DNA from: Gracilibacillus orientalis
GTDB taxonomy: Bacteria; Bacillota; Bacilli; Bacillales; Amphibacillaceae
Assembly (NCBI RefSeq): GCF_900114645.1
Contig: NZ_FOTR01000009.1
Span: forward strand, 124,001-188,000
Direction: 5' to 3'
Length of the DNA stretch: 64,000 nt
This document shows, in pieces, positions 46,272 to 56,544 of the stretch. A program made the position numbers and the translations under genes. Below the pieces are notes generated by a model that was given only the letters and a program-made list of their open reading frames with translations, searched no databases and was not told the origin of the DNA. Numbering within the stretch: the first letter of the stretch is position 1; each line of letters starts with the position of its first letter.

Positions 46272-49200
46272 TTAACTATTTTTCTTCTTTGAATCATTAT
46301 TCCAAAGCCGATTATCAATACTACCAACCCGATCAGTAAGTAATTAAAGCTGGATGTAGCAGTATTTGGCAGTTCATTGTTTGATGATGTCTCAGAACCT
46401 TTTCCGTTCTCTTGCCCTTCCTCATCTTTGTTTTTGTCACTGTTGTTTGTTCCGTCTCCGCCTTCATCAGCATTTTCCTCTTCATCACTAGAGTTTCCAT
46501 CACTGTTGTCGGTGTCAGTTTCTTTTGAATTACCGTCATCGTTATTTGGTTCACCGTCTTCATTGTTTCCATCGGTATTATCTGAATCTTCATCGCTACC
46601 TGGATCATCTCCAGGGTTACTGTCATCATTAGCTGGTTCAGCTTCCAATACCGTAAAAGTGGAAAAGTGATTAGTTGTTACCGTTACAATACCATCTTGA
46701 TACTCACCGCCAACTTCTTCCCATTTACCAGTTTCTTCATTTAAATAGAACACCTTTAGAAGATCAGGATTTTCAATATTTTCATCATGGATGTTAAAGG
46801 CTAATCGTACACCCTCTGTTTCAGAAAAATCACTTACTACATTTTCACCTTCCATAATAGTGAAATCATAAACAGCACTTTTTGCACCTTCTACATCTGA
46901 AAGTTTTTCAATAATGATAGTTGTATCTTGTTCATCGTTAAAGACTGCTGCTGGAAAATCTAGATTAACATCATTTTTTTTTACAGATAGTGCTGCATTC
47001 TTATTCTTCAGTTTTGCTAATTGTGAACAGGTCAATGAAATTTCTAATGGTTGGCTTTCATCAATATTTTCTACTTTAGTAAAGTCAATCATAACCTTAC
47101 CGTTTGCAGCCGCCTGATCAAAAATGACATCTTTTACTTTTGCCTTATTCCCTACAACTTCTGGTAATGTTACTTTCGGTACAGCAGAGATACGACCTTC
47201 TGAACCGTATACCAATGGGTTATCTTCTGTAGTTTCTAATGAACTAATATAGTTCTCAAGTGCTTCCACATCAACTGGTCCTTCTTCTTGCTCAGAATCA
47301 ATCGATGCAAATACGCCACTGGAAGCTAAATAGTTATTCGTTGTTAACGTATAGGTATCTTTCTTTTTAACTTTCTTACCATTTGGAAGTGTTATCGATA
47401 TCACCTTTTGTGCCGCTTTATTATAGCGATAATGGAATCCAGCTACACTATAATCTGAGCCGTTTTGAGAAAGCTGAGCATTTAAAATCTCTTCTAATTC
47501 AGCTCCTGTCACTTCCATCTTCACCAAAGTGTTACCATGGGTCAGTATCTGCTCTAATGATGATGTAGTAATCTCTCCTGCTAACAATGATGAACCGATT
47601 CCGCCACCATTGGTTACAGCAAAATCACTGTCCATTTCAAATTTCATACTGTCAGTAATTAAATTACCTAAGCCATGATCTATACCATTTGTATAATCTC
47701 CTACTAAATCTTGTGCATTATAACCGACCATATAACTTTCATCGTCTATGTCCGGTATTTCATCTGTTTGTGCGATACGTCCTTCAGGTCCAATTTCTAA
47801 TGGGTTATCTTCCGTTGTATCTAGATACTTCATGTAGTCTACTGCAGCATCGACATCAACTGGACCCATTACTGGATTCTTACCAAGATTGCTAATTGGG
47901 CCATCCTGTGTACCAATATAATTGTTCGTTGCTAATACATACGTTTCTTCGGGATCAATCGGAGTTCCATCAGGTAAAGTAATATCTACTACATGCTGAT
48001 AATCGTGATTATAGGTGTAATGTAACCCAGACACACTATAATCTGAACCGTATCCTGATAAATTGTCATTTAAAATAGGAATTAAATCTTTCCCTTTGAT
48101 TTCCACTGACATTACGCTATTAGCAAAAGGTAAAATATTAAATATTTCCCCCCATGTAATTGGACCAGTGGTTAAAGAATCGCGAATACCACCACCATTG
48201 TGCATCGCAAAATCAGCATCCATGACCCACTTCATACCATCCGTAATTAAATTACCTAAACCATGATCGCCATCATTGGTATATTGGCCTGTTAATTCTT
48301 GTGCATTATAACCGATCTCTTCATTAACAATTGATTCGATTTCTGACTCATACTTGTTAAGAATACTTTCAACTGCTGGTTCTGCTTCGTAATCATCTTG
48401 CTTTACAAACACAACTTCTGATTCTGCATCAATAATATCATTTGTCTCACGGTCAATTTGAATATCCACATCTGCAAAAGCTTTTCCATATTCAGATGCT
48501 TGAATAATCAACTTATTATCCACCACCGTATCCACTACCTGGTGGTTATGTGCTGCAAAAATAATATCTACCGCATCATCTACATTATTAGCCATATCTG
48601 CTGCCGCTCCTGTAGCAGATGATTCAGATTCTGTTGCCGGCATATGCGCCAGAACAATAATTGCTTCAACACCTTGCGCCTGTAATTCTTCGGTAGCATC
48701 ATTAACCGCTTCTGTTTCATCAGTAAATGCCACATTTTCAAGAGAAGATGGCATAACCATGTTCATTGTTTCTTGTGTGTTGACACCGATAAAACCAATC
48801 TCTACACCATCGACTTCTTGAATAGCATATGGCGGTAAATAGGTTTCACCTGTATCTTCCTGAATACAGTTGGCACAAAGAACGTCAAAGTTCATTCCTT
48901 CGTATCCCTCTGTACCAAGTCCTTCCGGATGATCGCCGCCATCAACCATACGTTTTAATTCGGCTAAACCTTCATCAAATTCATGGTTTCCTACTGTTCC
49001 TACATCAAAGCCCATTTCATTCATTATTTCAACGGTCGGCTCATCCTGAAGTAATCCGGAAATTGGTGAACTTCCACCAATCATATCACCAGCATGAACA
49101 AGTAATGTGTTCTCATTTTCTTGTTCACGTTCTTTAATAGCTTGCGCTGTATAATCCATACGGCCATAAACAGCTTCTTCACCATCTACATCCAATGAAT

Positions 49201-50950
49201 ATTCCTGATCAATCTTACCATGTAAGTCATTCATGCTTAATATTTGTACTTCTAGCAGCTCATCAGATGGTTCTTCCGCCTCTACTGCTGCTGTGTAACC
49301 TTGTGTCTCTGCTTCTTCCACACTTGCAAAGAAGATACGTTTTTCCACAGGAACTTCTTCGTATGCCGTTGGTTCTACATACTCTTTTGTATCTGAATTA
49401 CCTACATAACGGTGGAAATCGCCACCTTCTGTAATCGCACGGTATGCAAAGGGTAACTCGGTCAACGGGTTGGCTGGATTCCAAATACCTAATTCATTAT
49501 CAATCGCTTCTTTGACAGTATCTTGATACGTTTGATATGTCGTTTCATCACCAATAGGCCAGATAAAGTAGGTACTCGCGTAACCTTCTTCAACCATTTG
49601 CATATTGGTATTAATACCATCTTCATTAATAACTTCTGCTAGTAATCTACCATATTGATCAGTTGGTTCTTCACCAATTTTCAATGTTACTTCTGAACCT
49701 TCTGGTAACAATTCTTTCAAACGGTCTGTTGCATATTGGCCATGTTCTTTTTGATTCGCCTCATCTGCACCATTTGCTCCAGATACACTTGTTTCAGGTG
49801 TGTCGATGTTAAGAAAACGTACTCGATCCGCCCCTAAAACTGGTGTCGTTAATCGAATCGTGTCTCCATCAGAAACATATTCAACAGTTGAAGTATATTC
49901 GCCACCCGCATCTGGTGCCTCTGGCTGCTCTTCTGCTAATGATAGATCACTAGCTTTTCGCGGCAAAATTTGATAGCTATTGTATTGACTTAAAACAGCT
50001 GTAATATCATACCAATTTCCTTCTTCTAATGTCGTGACATCTAATGTTCCTTCCATTACTCTTAATGTCGTACTATTAAAATCACTGTCTAGTAAAGAAA
50101 TGTTATAGCCGCCACCAGCAGGATCAGACGGAATGCTTTGAATGTATCCTGAAACAGAAACTAGTTGGCCTTCTAACGGCTCAGCTGCTGCTTCATCATT
50201 TAAGTCTGCTAGCGTGATAGCTGTTGGGAATGGTAATGCTTCACCACTTGCTAGAACTTCCATATCATTTGGTATAATCTCTATTAATCCATTATAAACA
50301 TCTATTTCACCTGTTACTTTGACACGATCCCCTTCATTAAGTGTCGGGAAAGCAGTTTCATCAAAAGCAAAAAGGTTAATACCTGCTGTTTCATCTTGTA
50401 TATAAGTGGATAATTGGTCACTATTTGGATCTGATAGATTACTAGACGTTACCACTCCTTCAATGGTTACGACACTGCCTGTTGTTTGCTGGCGAGCATC
50501 TTCTATCGCCAGTTCACTCGGATCTTCATCCTCTATTACGTCACCATCCACAAACTCAATACTTGTTACAGATTCAATGGATTCCTGATTAGAGTAGACA
50601 TCCCTTGTTCCTGTTACGATAATTTTTTGTCCTAATGCTGCTTCATTTAACTCTGGACTAAATTGATCTCGTTGATCTGTTTCTAACTTTACAATCAGAG
50701 ACGTTGCATCCTGATTATTTTCTTCCGCTACTTTAATTGCATACTGACTATTAAAAGGGGCAACGATATACCCTTCCATTATTACTTCTGTATCATGACT
50801 TTCTGACAAAGCCTCCGTTACAGAAAGTGCCTCTGTCTCTTGTGCATTCACTTCTACTAATGGTACAAATGCACTGGATAGCTGAGTAAAAACAAGTAAA
50901 AATGCTAAGAACAAACTCGTTATTTTTATTCTTGAATGCTCATTCATCAA
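46268..50950 (-). CDS. yhcR: wall-anchored multidomain nuclease/5'-nucleotidase (YhcR-like)
   Basis: 1560 aa. Signal peptide (1-36), three OB-fold nucleic-acid-binding segments (about 50-135, 155-235, 255-335), a staphylococcal-nuclease domain (about 353-500; DRVRFLNIDTPET and DQYGRLLAEV hold its arginines), a calcineurin-like phosphoesterase (about 567-830; MNDLHGKI, HAGDMIGGSS, GNHEFDEG), two 5'-nucleotidase C-terminal domains (about 890-1060 and 1095-1260), an Asp/Ser/Asn-rich stalk and the sortase signal LPNTA (about 1527) with a membrane helix. It degrades extracellular nucleic acid to nucleosides and phosphate. It is longer than B. subtilis YhcR because of the second C-domain. A PHO box stands upstream. 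Confidence 0.92.
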   Translation of the reverse strand: MMNEHSRIKITSLFLAFLLVFTQLSSAFVPLVEVNAQETEALSVTEALSESHDTEVIMEGYIVAPFNSQYAIKVAEENNQDATSLIVKLETDQRDQFSPELNEAALGQKIIVTGTRDVYSNQESIESVTSIEFVDGDVIEDEDPSELAIEDARQQTTGSVVTIEGVVTSSNLSDPNSDQLSTYIQDETAGINLFAFDETAFPTLNEGDRVKVTGEIDVYNGLIEIIPNDMEVLASGEALPFPTAITLADLNDEAAAEPLEGQLVSVSGYIQSIPSDPAGGGYNISLLDSDFNSTTLRVMEGTLDVTTLEEGNWYDITAVLSQYNSYQILPRKASDLSLAEEQPEAPDAGGEYTSTVEYVSDGDTIRLTTPVLGADRVRFLNIDTPETSVSGANGADEANQKEHGQYATDRLKELLPEGSEVTLKIGEEPTDQYGRLLAEVINEDGINTNMQMVEEGYASTYFIWPIGDETTYQTYQDTVKEAIDNELGIWNPANPLTELPFAYRAITEGGDFHRYVGNSDTKEYVEPTAYEEVPVEKRIFFASVEEAETQGYTAAVEAEEPSDELLEVQILSMNDLHGKIDQEYSLDVDGEEAVYGRMDYTAQAIKEREQENENTLLVHAGDMIGGSSPISGLLQDEPTVEIMNEMGFDVGTVGNHEFDEGLAELKRMVDGGDHPEGLGTEGYEGMNFDVLCANCIQEDTGETYLPPYAIQEVDGVEIGFIGVNTQETMNMVMPSSLENVAFTDETEAVNDATEELQAQGVEAIIVLAHMPATESESSATGAAADMANNVDDAVDIIFAAHNHQVVDTVVDNKLIIQASEYGKAFADVDIQIDRETNDIIDAESEVVFVKQDDYEAEPAVESILNKYESEIESIVNEEIGYNAQELTGQYTNDGDHGLGNLITDGMKWVMDADFAMHNGGGIRDSLTTGPITWGEIFNILPFANSVMSVEIKGKDLIPILNDNLSGYGSDYSVSGLHYTYNHDYQHVVDITLPDGTPIDPEETYVLATNNYIGTQDGPISNLGKNPVMGPVDVDAAVDYMKYLDTTEDNPLEIGPEGRIAQTDEIPDIDDESYMVGYNAQDLVGDYTNGIDHGLGNLITDSMKFEMDSDFAVTNGGGIGSSLLAGEITTSSLEQILTHGNTLVKMEVTGAELEEILNAQLSQNGSDYSVAGFHYRYNKAAQKVISITLPNGKKVKKKDTYTLTTNNYLASSGVFASIDSEQEEGPVDVEALENYISSLETTEDNPLVYGSEGRISAVPKVTLPEVVGNKAKVKDVIFDQAAANGKVMIDFTKVENIDESQPLEISLTCSQLAKLKNKNAALSVKKNDVNLDFPAAVFNDEQDTTIIIEKLSDVEGAKSAVYDFTIMEGENVVSDFSETEGVRLAFNIHDENIENPDLLKVFYLNEETGKWEEVGGEYQDGIVTVTTNHFSTFTVLEAEPANDDSNPGDDPGSDEDSDNTDGNNEDGEPNNDDGNSKETDTDNSDGNSSDEEENADEGGDGTNNSDKNKDEEGQENGKGSETSSNNELPNTATSSFNYLLIGLVVLIIGFGIMIQRRKIVK

Positions 50951-50987
50951 TTTTCCTCCTCTATTAGATTATGTATCTCACCTACTT

Positions 50988-51052
50988 AATTCTAACAATT
51001 GAAAATATGAATTAATTAAACTCACGGTAAAGTCTGTGTTAACTTTTGTAAA
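50988..51052 (-). promoter_or_regulatory. PHO box of yhcR
   Basis: On the minus strand TTTACA (complement of 51047-51052), TTAACA (51037-51042), TTTACC (51026-51031) and TTTAAT (51015-51020) follow each other at 10-11 bp steps. A TAGAAT-like -10 lies at about 50988-50993. This matches PhoP-activated promoters. Confidence 0.6.
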
Positions 51053-51194
51053 TTCATGAATAAAGCGAGACCTTAACGGGAATATCTTCGTCTCTTATTG
51101 ATTTTTAGTATGAGTTTTTGCTATATACTTCCTTGATTCTTCGAAGTTTTGAAATGGTGTTATTCACCGAGATAAATTATTTACATTGTTATTC

Positions 51195-51223
51195 TTGTAT
51201 CTCTGACTAAAATCACGTACAAT
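51195..51223 (+). promoter_or_regulatory. gal operon promoter
   Basis: TTGTAT (51195-51200), 17-nt spacer, TACAAT (51218-51223), 58 bp ahead of galK. Confidence 0.65.
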
Positions 51224-51281
51224 ATAGTTAATAAATTAATTTAATTAAGTCGACAAAATATTTCAAAGGGTGATAAATAAA

Positions 51282-52445
51282 ATGAATTTAGTCGAAAAGT
51301 TCCAGGATATTTTCCAAACAAATGAACAACCCAGAACATTTTTTGCACCAGGCAGAATTAACTTGATAGGTGAACACACAGATTATAATGGCGGGCATGT
51401 CTTCCCTGCTGCTATTTCCTTCGGTACGTATGCATTAGCAATACCGAGACAAGATAAAACGTTACGTCTCTATTCAGATAACTTCCCTGATAAGGGGATA
51501 AAGGAAGTGTCACTTGATGACCTTGCTTACAAAAAAGAAGACGATTGGACGAATTTCCCCAAAGGAATGATTCTTTACTTTCAGGAAGAAGGATTTAACA
51601 TTGATACAGGGTTTGATGTATTATTTTATGGAAATATTCCAAACGGTGCTGGTCTTTCCTCTTCCGCTTCGATTGAACTTGTAACCGGTGTATTATTAGA
51701 AAATATTTATCGGCTGGATATAGACCGTATTCGCATGGTCCAAATCGGGCAAAAAGTAGAAAACGATTATATCGGTGTCAACAGTGGTATTATGGATCAA
51801 TTTGCAATTGGTATGGGAAAAGAAGATCACGCCATGTTATTAGACTGTGATACATTACATTATGAATATGCACCAATAAAATTGGAAAATCATGATATCA
51901 TTATTATCAACACGAACAAAAGACGAGAATTGGCGGATTCAAAATATAATGAACGTCGCAATCAATGTGAAGCGGCACTAGCCGACTTGCAAAAAGAGCT
52001 TCATATTAGCAACCTTGGCGAGTTAACACCGAAGCAATTCGAGGAAAATCGTTCATTGATTAGAGATGAATCGAATCAAAAACGTGCCAAACATGCCGTA
52101 TACGAAAATGCCAGAACCATCGATGCATTGAAAAAATTAAAAGCTGGTGAGCTAAAAACATTTGGTGAGTTAGTGAATCAATCCCATATTTCATTACGGG
52201 ATGACTATGAAGTTACAGGTATAGAACTCGATACTATTGCAGAAACAGCCTGGCAACAAAAAGGAGTCCTTGGTGCCCGCATGACAGGTGCTGGATTTGG
52301 TGGATGTGCGATAGCTATCGTAGAAAAATCTGAAGTAGAACCTGTAAAAGCAGCAATTGACAAAGCCTATCAGGAAAAAGTAGGCTATGCGCCAACCTTT
52401 TATGTAGCAGCCATCGGAGACGGAGCCAAGGAAATTACACTTTAG
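51282..52445 (+). CDS. galK: galactokinase
   Basis: 387 aa from the ATG at 51282, eight bases behind AAAGGGTG. GHMP kinase with the galactokinase signature GRINLIGEHTDYNGGHVFP, the ATP loop GAGLSSSASIELV and the C-terminal GARMTGAGFGGCAIAIV. It phosphorylates galactose released by the alpha- and beta-galactosidases of this window. First gene of the Leloir operon; the 500 bp to galE contain repeat copy E. Confidence 0.96.
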   Translation: MNLVEKFQDIFQTNEQPRTFFAPGRINLIGEHTDYNGGHVFPAAISFGTYALAIPRQDKTLRLYSDNFPDKGIKEVSLDDLAYKKEDDWTNFPKGMILYFQEEGFNIDTGFDVLFYGNIPNGAGLSSSASIELVTGVLLENIYRLDIDRIRMVQIGQKVENDYIGVNSGIMDQFAIGMGKEDHAMLLDCDTLHYEYAPIKLENHDIIIINTNKRRELADSKYNERRNQCEAALADLQKELHISNLGELTPKQFEENRSLIRDESNQKRAKHAVYENARTIDALKKLKAGELKTFGELVNQSHISLRDDYEVTGIELDTIAETAWQQKGVLGARMTGAGFGGCAIAIVEKSEVEPVKAAIDKAYQEKVGYAPTFYVAAIGDGAKEITL

Positions 52446-52475
52446 GCTTAACCCACCCTTCTTACTGGTAGATAC

Positions 52476-52893
52476 AAACTGCGAACTAAGTATAGCTTCC
52501 TCCCATTCTGATTAATGATGAGTGTTTGGAAATGCTCCGGCAGAATACTGCGCTTAATTTAGTGTTGTGATTATTGAAAGAACAGAACCCATGGATATGT
52601 ATTCTTTTTATTTCCTGTCACTTTATCAGAACACTATTCTGAACTGCGGAAAAATGCGACACTCCTGAAGGAACTTAAGCGATGAAGATACACTTGTAAA
52701 GTGCTTTTTCTTTACCAAGTTAGCTCAAAGCCTGAGCCCCGGCATAGAAAACACTAAGAAAGCGATTTTTGTTTGAGTAGATGTTGCACTTGTACCCTTG
52801 GGTGAAAGGGGGTATTTTTCCGCAGTGACGATCAAGCACTCATCAATAAAAGAATGGATGAAAGCAAGTCTAAAAAGTATAATTTCATAGTTT
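52476..52893 (-). repeat. interspersed repeat, copy E (inside the gal operon)
   Basis: 418 bp from AAACTGCGAACTAA (52476) to TTCATAGTTT (52884-52893). It has the hairpin module CTGCGGAAAAATGCGACACTCC to GGTATTTTTCCGCAG and a segment (about 52755-52815) that is the reverse complement of the arm at about 4810-4870 of copy A, including CACTTGTACCCTTGGGTG. Orientation as in copy B. It fills the galK-galE spacer (52446-52943). Confidence 0.75.
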
Positions 52894-52943
52894 ATGTTTT
52901 TGGTGAATGGTTACTATTTTAAAATTAGAAAGGATGATGACAA

Positions 52944-53936
52944 ATGCGTGTGTTAGTTTTAGGTGGAGCAGGATATATTGGTTCGCACGCCGTATATCAA
53001 TTAATTGATCAAGGGTATGAGGTAGTGGTGATTGATAACTTGTTAACAGGCCACAGTGGAGCGGTTCATCCTGACGCTACTTTTTATAATGGTGATATTC
53101 GTGATATTGAATTCTTGCGTGAAGTATTTACACACGAAAAAATCGATGGAGCACTCCATTTTTCAGCGAACTCTTTAGTAGGAGAATCTATGGAGGATCC
53201 ACTAAAATATTTCGATAACAATGTTTACGGTACCCAGGTATTACTACAGGCAATGACAGAATTCGATATCAAACATATTGTCTTCTCTTCCACCGCCGCA
53301 ACATACGGGGAACCTGAGCAAGTTCCAATTACAGAAACAATGGTAACAAACCCTACAAATACGTATGGAGAAACAAAATTAACGATGGAAAAAATGATGA
53401 AATGGACCCAAGCAGCACACGATATCCGTTTTGTATCACTTCGTTACTTTAATGTTGCCGGCGCTCGCAGTACAGGAGAAATTGGTGAAGACCACCGCCC
53501 TGAAACACACTTGATCCCCATTGTCTTACAAGTAGCATTAGACCAAAGAGATCACATTTCTATCTTCGGTGAGGACTACGATACACCGGATGGTACATGT
53601 ATTCGCGACTACATTCATGTCGAAGATTTAATAGATGCTCACATATTGGCACTTAAATATTTAAAAGAAGGTGGAGATAGTAATGTCTTTAACCTTGGAA
53701 GCAGTCAAGGCTTCTCTGTAAAAGAGATCATTGATGCATCACGAAAAGTAACAGATCATCCGATTCCGGCAGAAGTTGCACCGAGAAGAGCTGGCGATCC
53801 TAGTACGTTAATTGCCGCATCAGATAAAGCCAAACGTATTCTTGGCTGGAACCCAACAAGAACAGATATTGATCGCATCATAACCGACGCGTGGAATTGG
53901 CATCAAGCGAACCCAACAGGCTACAAGGAGGATTAA
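52944..53936 (+). CDS. galE: UDP-glucose 4-epimerase
   Basis: 330 aa SDR enzyme with the NAD site GGAGYIGSHAVYQL, the catalytic Ser in SSTAATYGE and Tyr-X3-Lys in NTYGETKLTME (about 147-157). It interconverts UDP-galactose and UDP-glucose. Start behind GAAAGGATG; three bases separate it from galT. Confidence 0.96.
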   Translation: MRVLVLGGAGYIGSHAVYQLIDQGYEVVVIDNLLTGHSGAVHPDATFYNGDIRDIEFLREVFTHEKIDGALHFSANSLVGESMEDPLKYFDNNVYGTQVLLQAMTEFDIKHIVFSSTAATYGEPEQVPITETMVTNPTNTYGETKLTMEKMMKWTQAAHDIRFVSLRYFNVAGARSTGEIGEDHRPETHLIPIVLQVALDQRDHISIFGEDYDTPDGTCIRDYIHVEDLIDAHILALKYLKEGGDSNVFNLGSSQGFSVKEIIDASRKVTDHPIPAEVAPRRAGDPSTLIAASDKAKRILGWNPTRTDIDRIITDAWNWHQANPTGYKED

Positions 53937-53938
53937 TC

Positions 53939-55432
53939 ATGTCCAACATCTCAAGCTTAGTTAACGCATTAGTCAATAAAGCCATTGAGAAAGATTTGAT
54001 CCAAACTAGAGACCGAATTTATACACGGAACCAGGTGTTAGGACTTCTCAATGAAGCAAACTATCAGGAAGACGCTGAACTGCTTAACCTAGATATTCCG
54101 GATATGCTAGAAGAATTAGCGGACCAAGCCGTAAAAAAAGGGTTAATCGAAGGCTTATTGGATGAACGAGAACAATTAACAGCCAAAATAATGGATGTTT
54201 TTATGTCAAAGCCTTCGGAAGTAAACCAAATTTTTTATCTAAAATACCAAGAGTCACCAGAAAAAGCGACGGACTATTTCTATCAATTGAGTAAAGATAG
54301 CAATTATATTCAAACCAAACGAATTGCTCATAATATTCATTTCAAATCATCATCAGACTATGGAGATTTAGATATTACAATAAACCTGTCAAAACCTGAA
54401 AAGGATCCGGAACAAATTAAGCGCGAAAAAGAAATGAAAAAGGATGTCGCATATCCGAAGTGTTTATTATGTGCAGAAAATGAAGGCTATGTAGGACGTA
54501 TCGGTCATCCTGCTCGCTCCAATCACCGGATCATTGAGGTTCCATTAGAAGGAGAAGATTGGTTTTTACAATATTCTCCGTATGTCTATTACAATGAGCA
54601 TAGTATTCTGTTCGCAAAAGAACACCGCCCAATGAAAATTAACCGGGATTTATTTTCTCGCCTCACGGCATTTGTAGAAAAGTTCCCGCATTATTTCATT
54701 GGTTCAAATGCTGATTTACCGATTGTCGGAGGAAGTATTTTATCACACGACCATTATCAGGGCGGTCATTACACATTTGCCATGACAAATGCTGAAGAAG
54801 AATTCAGCTTTACACTGAATGCTTTTTCAGATGTTGAAGCAGTTGTGGTCAAATGGCCTTTATCGGTCATTCGCCTCCGTCATGCTGATCGTAACAAACT
54901 GGTAGATGCTTCTGATTACATTTTACAAAAATGGCGAGAATACAGTGATCCTGATGCAGATATCCTTGCATATACAGATGACACGCCACATAATACCATC
55001 ACACCAATCGCTCGCAGACGGGGGGAATTATTCGAAATCGACCTTGTATTACGTAACAATCGTACGACAGAAGAACATCCAATGGGTCTCTTCCATCCAC
55101 ACGAGGATGTACACCATATCAAGAAAGAAAACATTGGGCTAATCGAAGTAATGGGGCTTGCAGTACTTCCTCCCCGCTTAAAAGATGAACTGGAATCAAT
55201 CAAAAATCATCTTCTTAATGAACAGGTAACGGTTGCAGATTATCATCAGGATTGGGTACAATCTATTAAAGATAAACATTCCAATATTACACAAGACAAC
55301 GTAAACAAAATAGTAGAAGATGCATTAGGACAAAAATTCGCTCGTGTCTTGGAAGATGCTGGTGTCTATAAAACAGATCAGATCGGAAGAGATGCATTAA
55401 AACGATTTTTGTCACACTTAAATGTAGGATAA
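53939..55432 (+). CDS. galT: UDP-glucose-hexose-1-phosphate uridylyltransferase (Firmicute type)
   Basis: 497 aa from the ATG at 53939 behind AAGGAGG; the frame extends upstream but only inside galE. It belongs to the long Firmicute GalT class, with CLLCAENEGYVGRIGHPARSNHR and the active-site GGSILSHDHYQGGHYTF. It swaps UMP between UDP-glucose and galactose-1-phosphate. Confidence 0.95.
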   Translation: MSNISSLVNALVNKAIEKDLIQTRDRIYTRNQVLGLLNEANYQEDAELLNLDIPDMLEELADQAVKKGLIEGLLDEREQLTAKIMDVFMSKPSEVNQIFYLKYQESPEKATDYFYQLSKDSNYIQTKRIAHNIHFKSSSDYGDLDITINLSKPEKDPEQIKREKEMKKDVAYPKCLLCAENEGYVGRIGHPARSNHRIIEVPLEGEDWFLQYSPYVYYNEHSILFAKEHRPMKINRDLFSRLTAFVEKFPHYFIGSNADLPIVGGSILSHDHYQGGHYTFAMTNAEEEFSFTLNAFSDVEAVVVKWPLSVIRLRHADRNKLVDASDYILQKWREYSDPDADILAYTDDTPHNTITPIARRRGELFEIDLVLRNNRTTEEHPMGLFHPHEDVHHIKKENIGLIEVMGLAVLPPRLKDELESIKNHLLNEQVTVADYHQDWVQSIKDKHSNITQDNVNKIVEDALGQKFARVLEDAGVYKTDQIGRDALKRFLSHLNVG

Positions 55433-55449
55433 GTAGGAGGATACGGGTT

Positions 55450-56496
55450 ATGGAAGTAAAAACAGATGTAGTCAAAGTGAAAGACCAGCAATGGAAAGAG
55501 TTTACTTTACTCAATGATAATGGCATGGCTATTTCCATTCTTGATTTTGGTGGTATCATTACAAAGATTCTTGCACCAGATCGTGATGGAAAGCTGGAAA
55601 ATGTCGTCGTTGGGTTTAAAAACTATGAAAGTTATCTTGAAAATCCAGGCTTTTTCGGTGCCTTGGTCGGCCGTGTGGCTGGGCGAATTGAAAATGCACA
55701 GTTTGAAGTCGATGACAAGACCTATACATTGCCAAAAAATGAAGGAACACACCATTTACACGGTGGTTCACCAGGTTTTCATAATTCGATCTGGAAGGTT
55801 GTTCCTTTTGAAAATAATGAGGAAGCAGGATTAACATTGACATTACAAAGTGAAGATGGTGAGAATGGTTATCCTGGAAAACTAAACATGACTGTAACGT
55901 ACACCTTGAATAATGATAATGCTTTTACCATTACCTATGAGGGGATGTCCGATCAAAAAACCGTTTTAACAAGTACCAACCATTCTTATTTTAACCTTAG
56001 CGGTAATTTGCAATCAGATATTACAGATCATGAAATTACTTTAGACAGCAGTAAATTCGTTGAATTGGATGAAGAGTTAATTCCAACTGGCAACATTCTA
56101 GATGTAAATGATACAGTTTATGATTTCCGTAATGGCCGTTTGATGAAGGATGGTATTACATCCGACTTTAAGCAAAATCTTGTGGCGAATCATGGCTATG
56201 ATCATTATTTTATCTTTGACCACTCCAAACAGGAAAGTGCTGTTGTTCGAGAGAAAGAAAGCGGTCGCCGGTTAACGGTCATTACCGACCAACCTGGTGT
56301 TGTTATGTATACATCTAATAATCTGCCTGAAGGATTAACATTACGTGAACGTGAATCGGTAAGATATTTGGGCCTATGTCTTGAAACACAAGGTTCACCT
56401 GCATCAATACATCATGAAGGGTTTCCATCCATCTGGTTAGATAAGGATGAAAAATATTTTGCCAAAACTACTTTCATTTTTGATATAATAGAATAA
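55450..56496 (+). CDS. galM: aldose 1-epimerase (mutarotase)
   Basis: 348 aa beta-sandwich. Substrate-binding motifs are GRVAGRIENA, the catalytic His of TNHSYFNLSG, the DGYDHYF-like NHGYDHYF, and the catalytic Glu in GLCLETQGSPAS. It supplies alpha-galactose for GalK. It lies 17 bp behind galT and is followed by a clear terminator. Confidence 0.94.
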   Translation: MEVKTDVVKVKDQQWKEFTLLNDNGMAISILDFGGIITKILAPDRDGKLENVVVGFKNYESYLENPGFFGALVGRVAGRIENAQFEVDDKTYTLPKNEGTHHLHGGSPGFHNSIWKVVPFENNEEAGLTLTLQSEDGENGYPGKLNMTVTYTLNNDNAFTITYEGMSDQKTVLTSTNHSYFNLSGNLQSDITDHEITLDSSKFVELDEELIPTGNILDVNDTVYDFRNGRLMKDGITSDFKQNLVANHGYDHYFIFDHSKQESAVVREKESGRRLTVITDQPGVVMYTSNNLPEGLTLRERESVRYLGLCLETQGSPASIHHEGFPSIWLDKDEKYFAKTTFIFDIIE

Positions 56497-56499
56497 GGA

Positions 56500-56534
56500 A
56501 AAAGACACTCTTTTACCTAGAGAGTGTCTTTTTT
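56500..56534 (+). terminator. gal operon terminator
   Basis: AAGACACTCT (56502-56511) pairs with AGAGTGTCTT (56521-56530), then a T run. Confidence 0.9.
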
Positions 56535-56544
56535 ACGCCTTTTT

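Noticed and set aside
46333-46670. Frames opposite and beside the yhcR stalk
   Set aside because: They arise from the repetitive Asp/Asn/Ser codons of the wall-spanning region.
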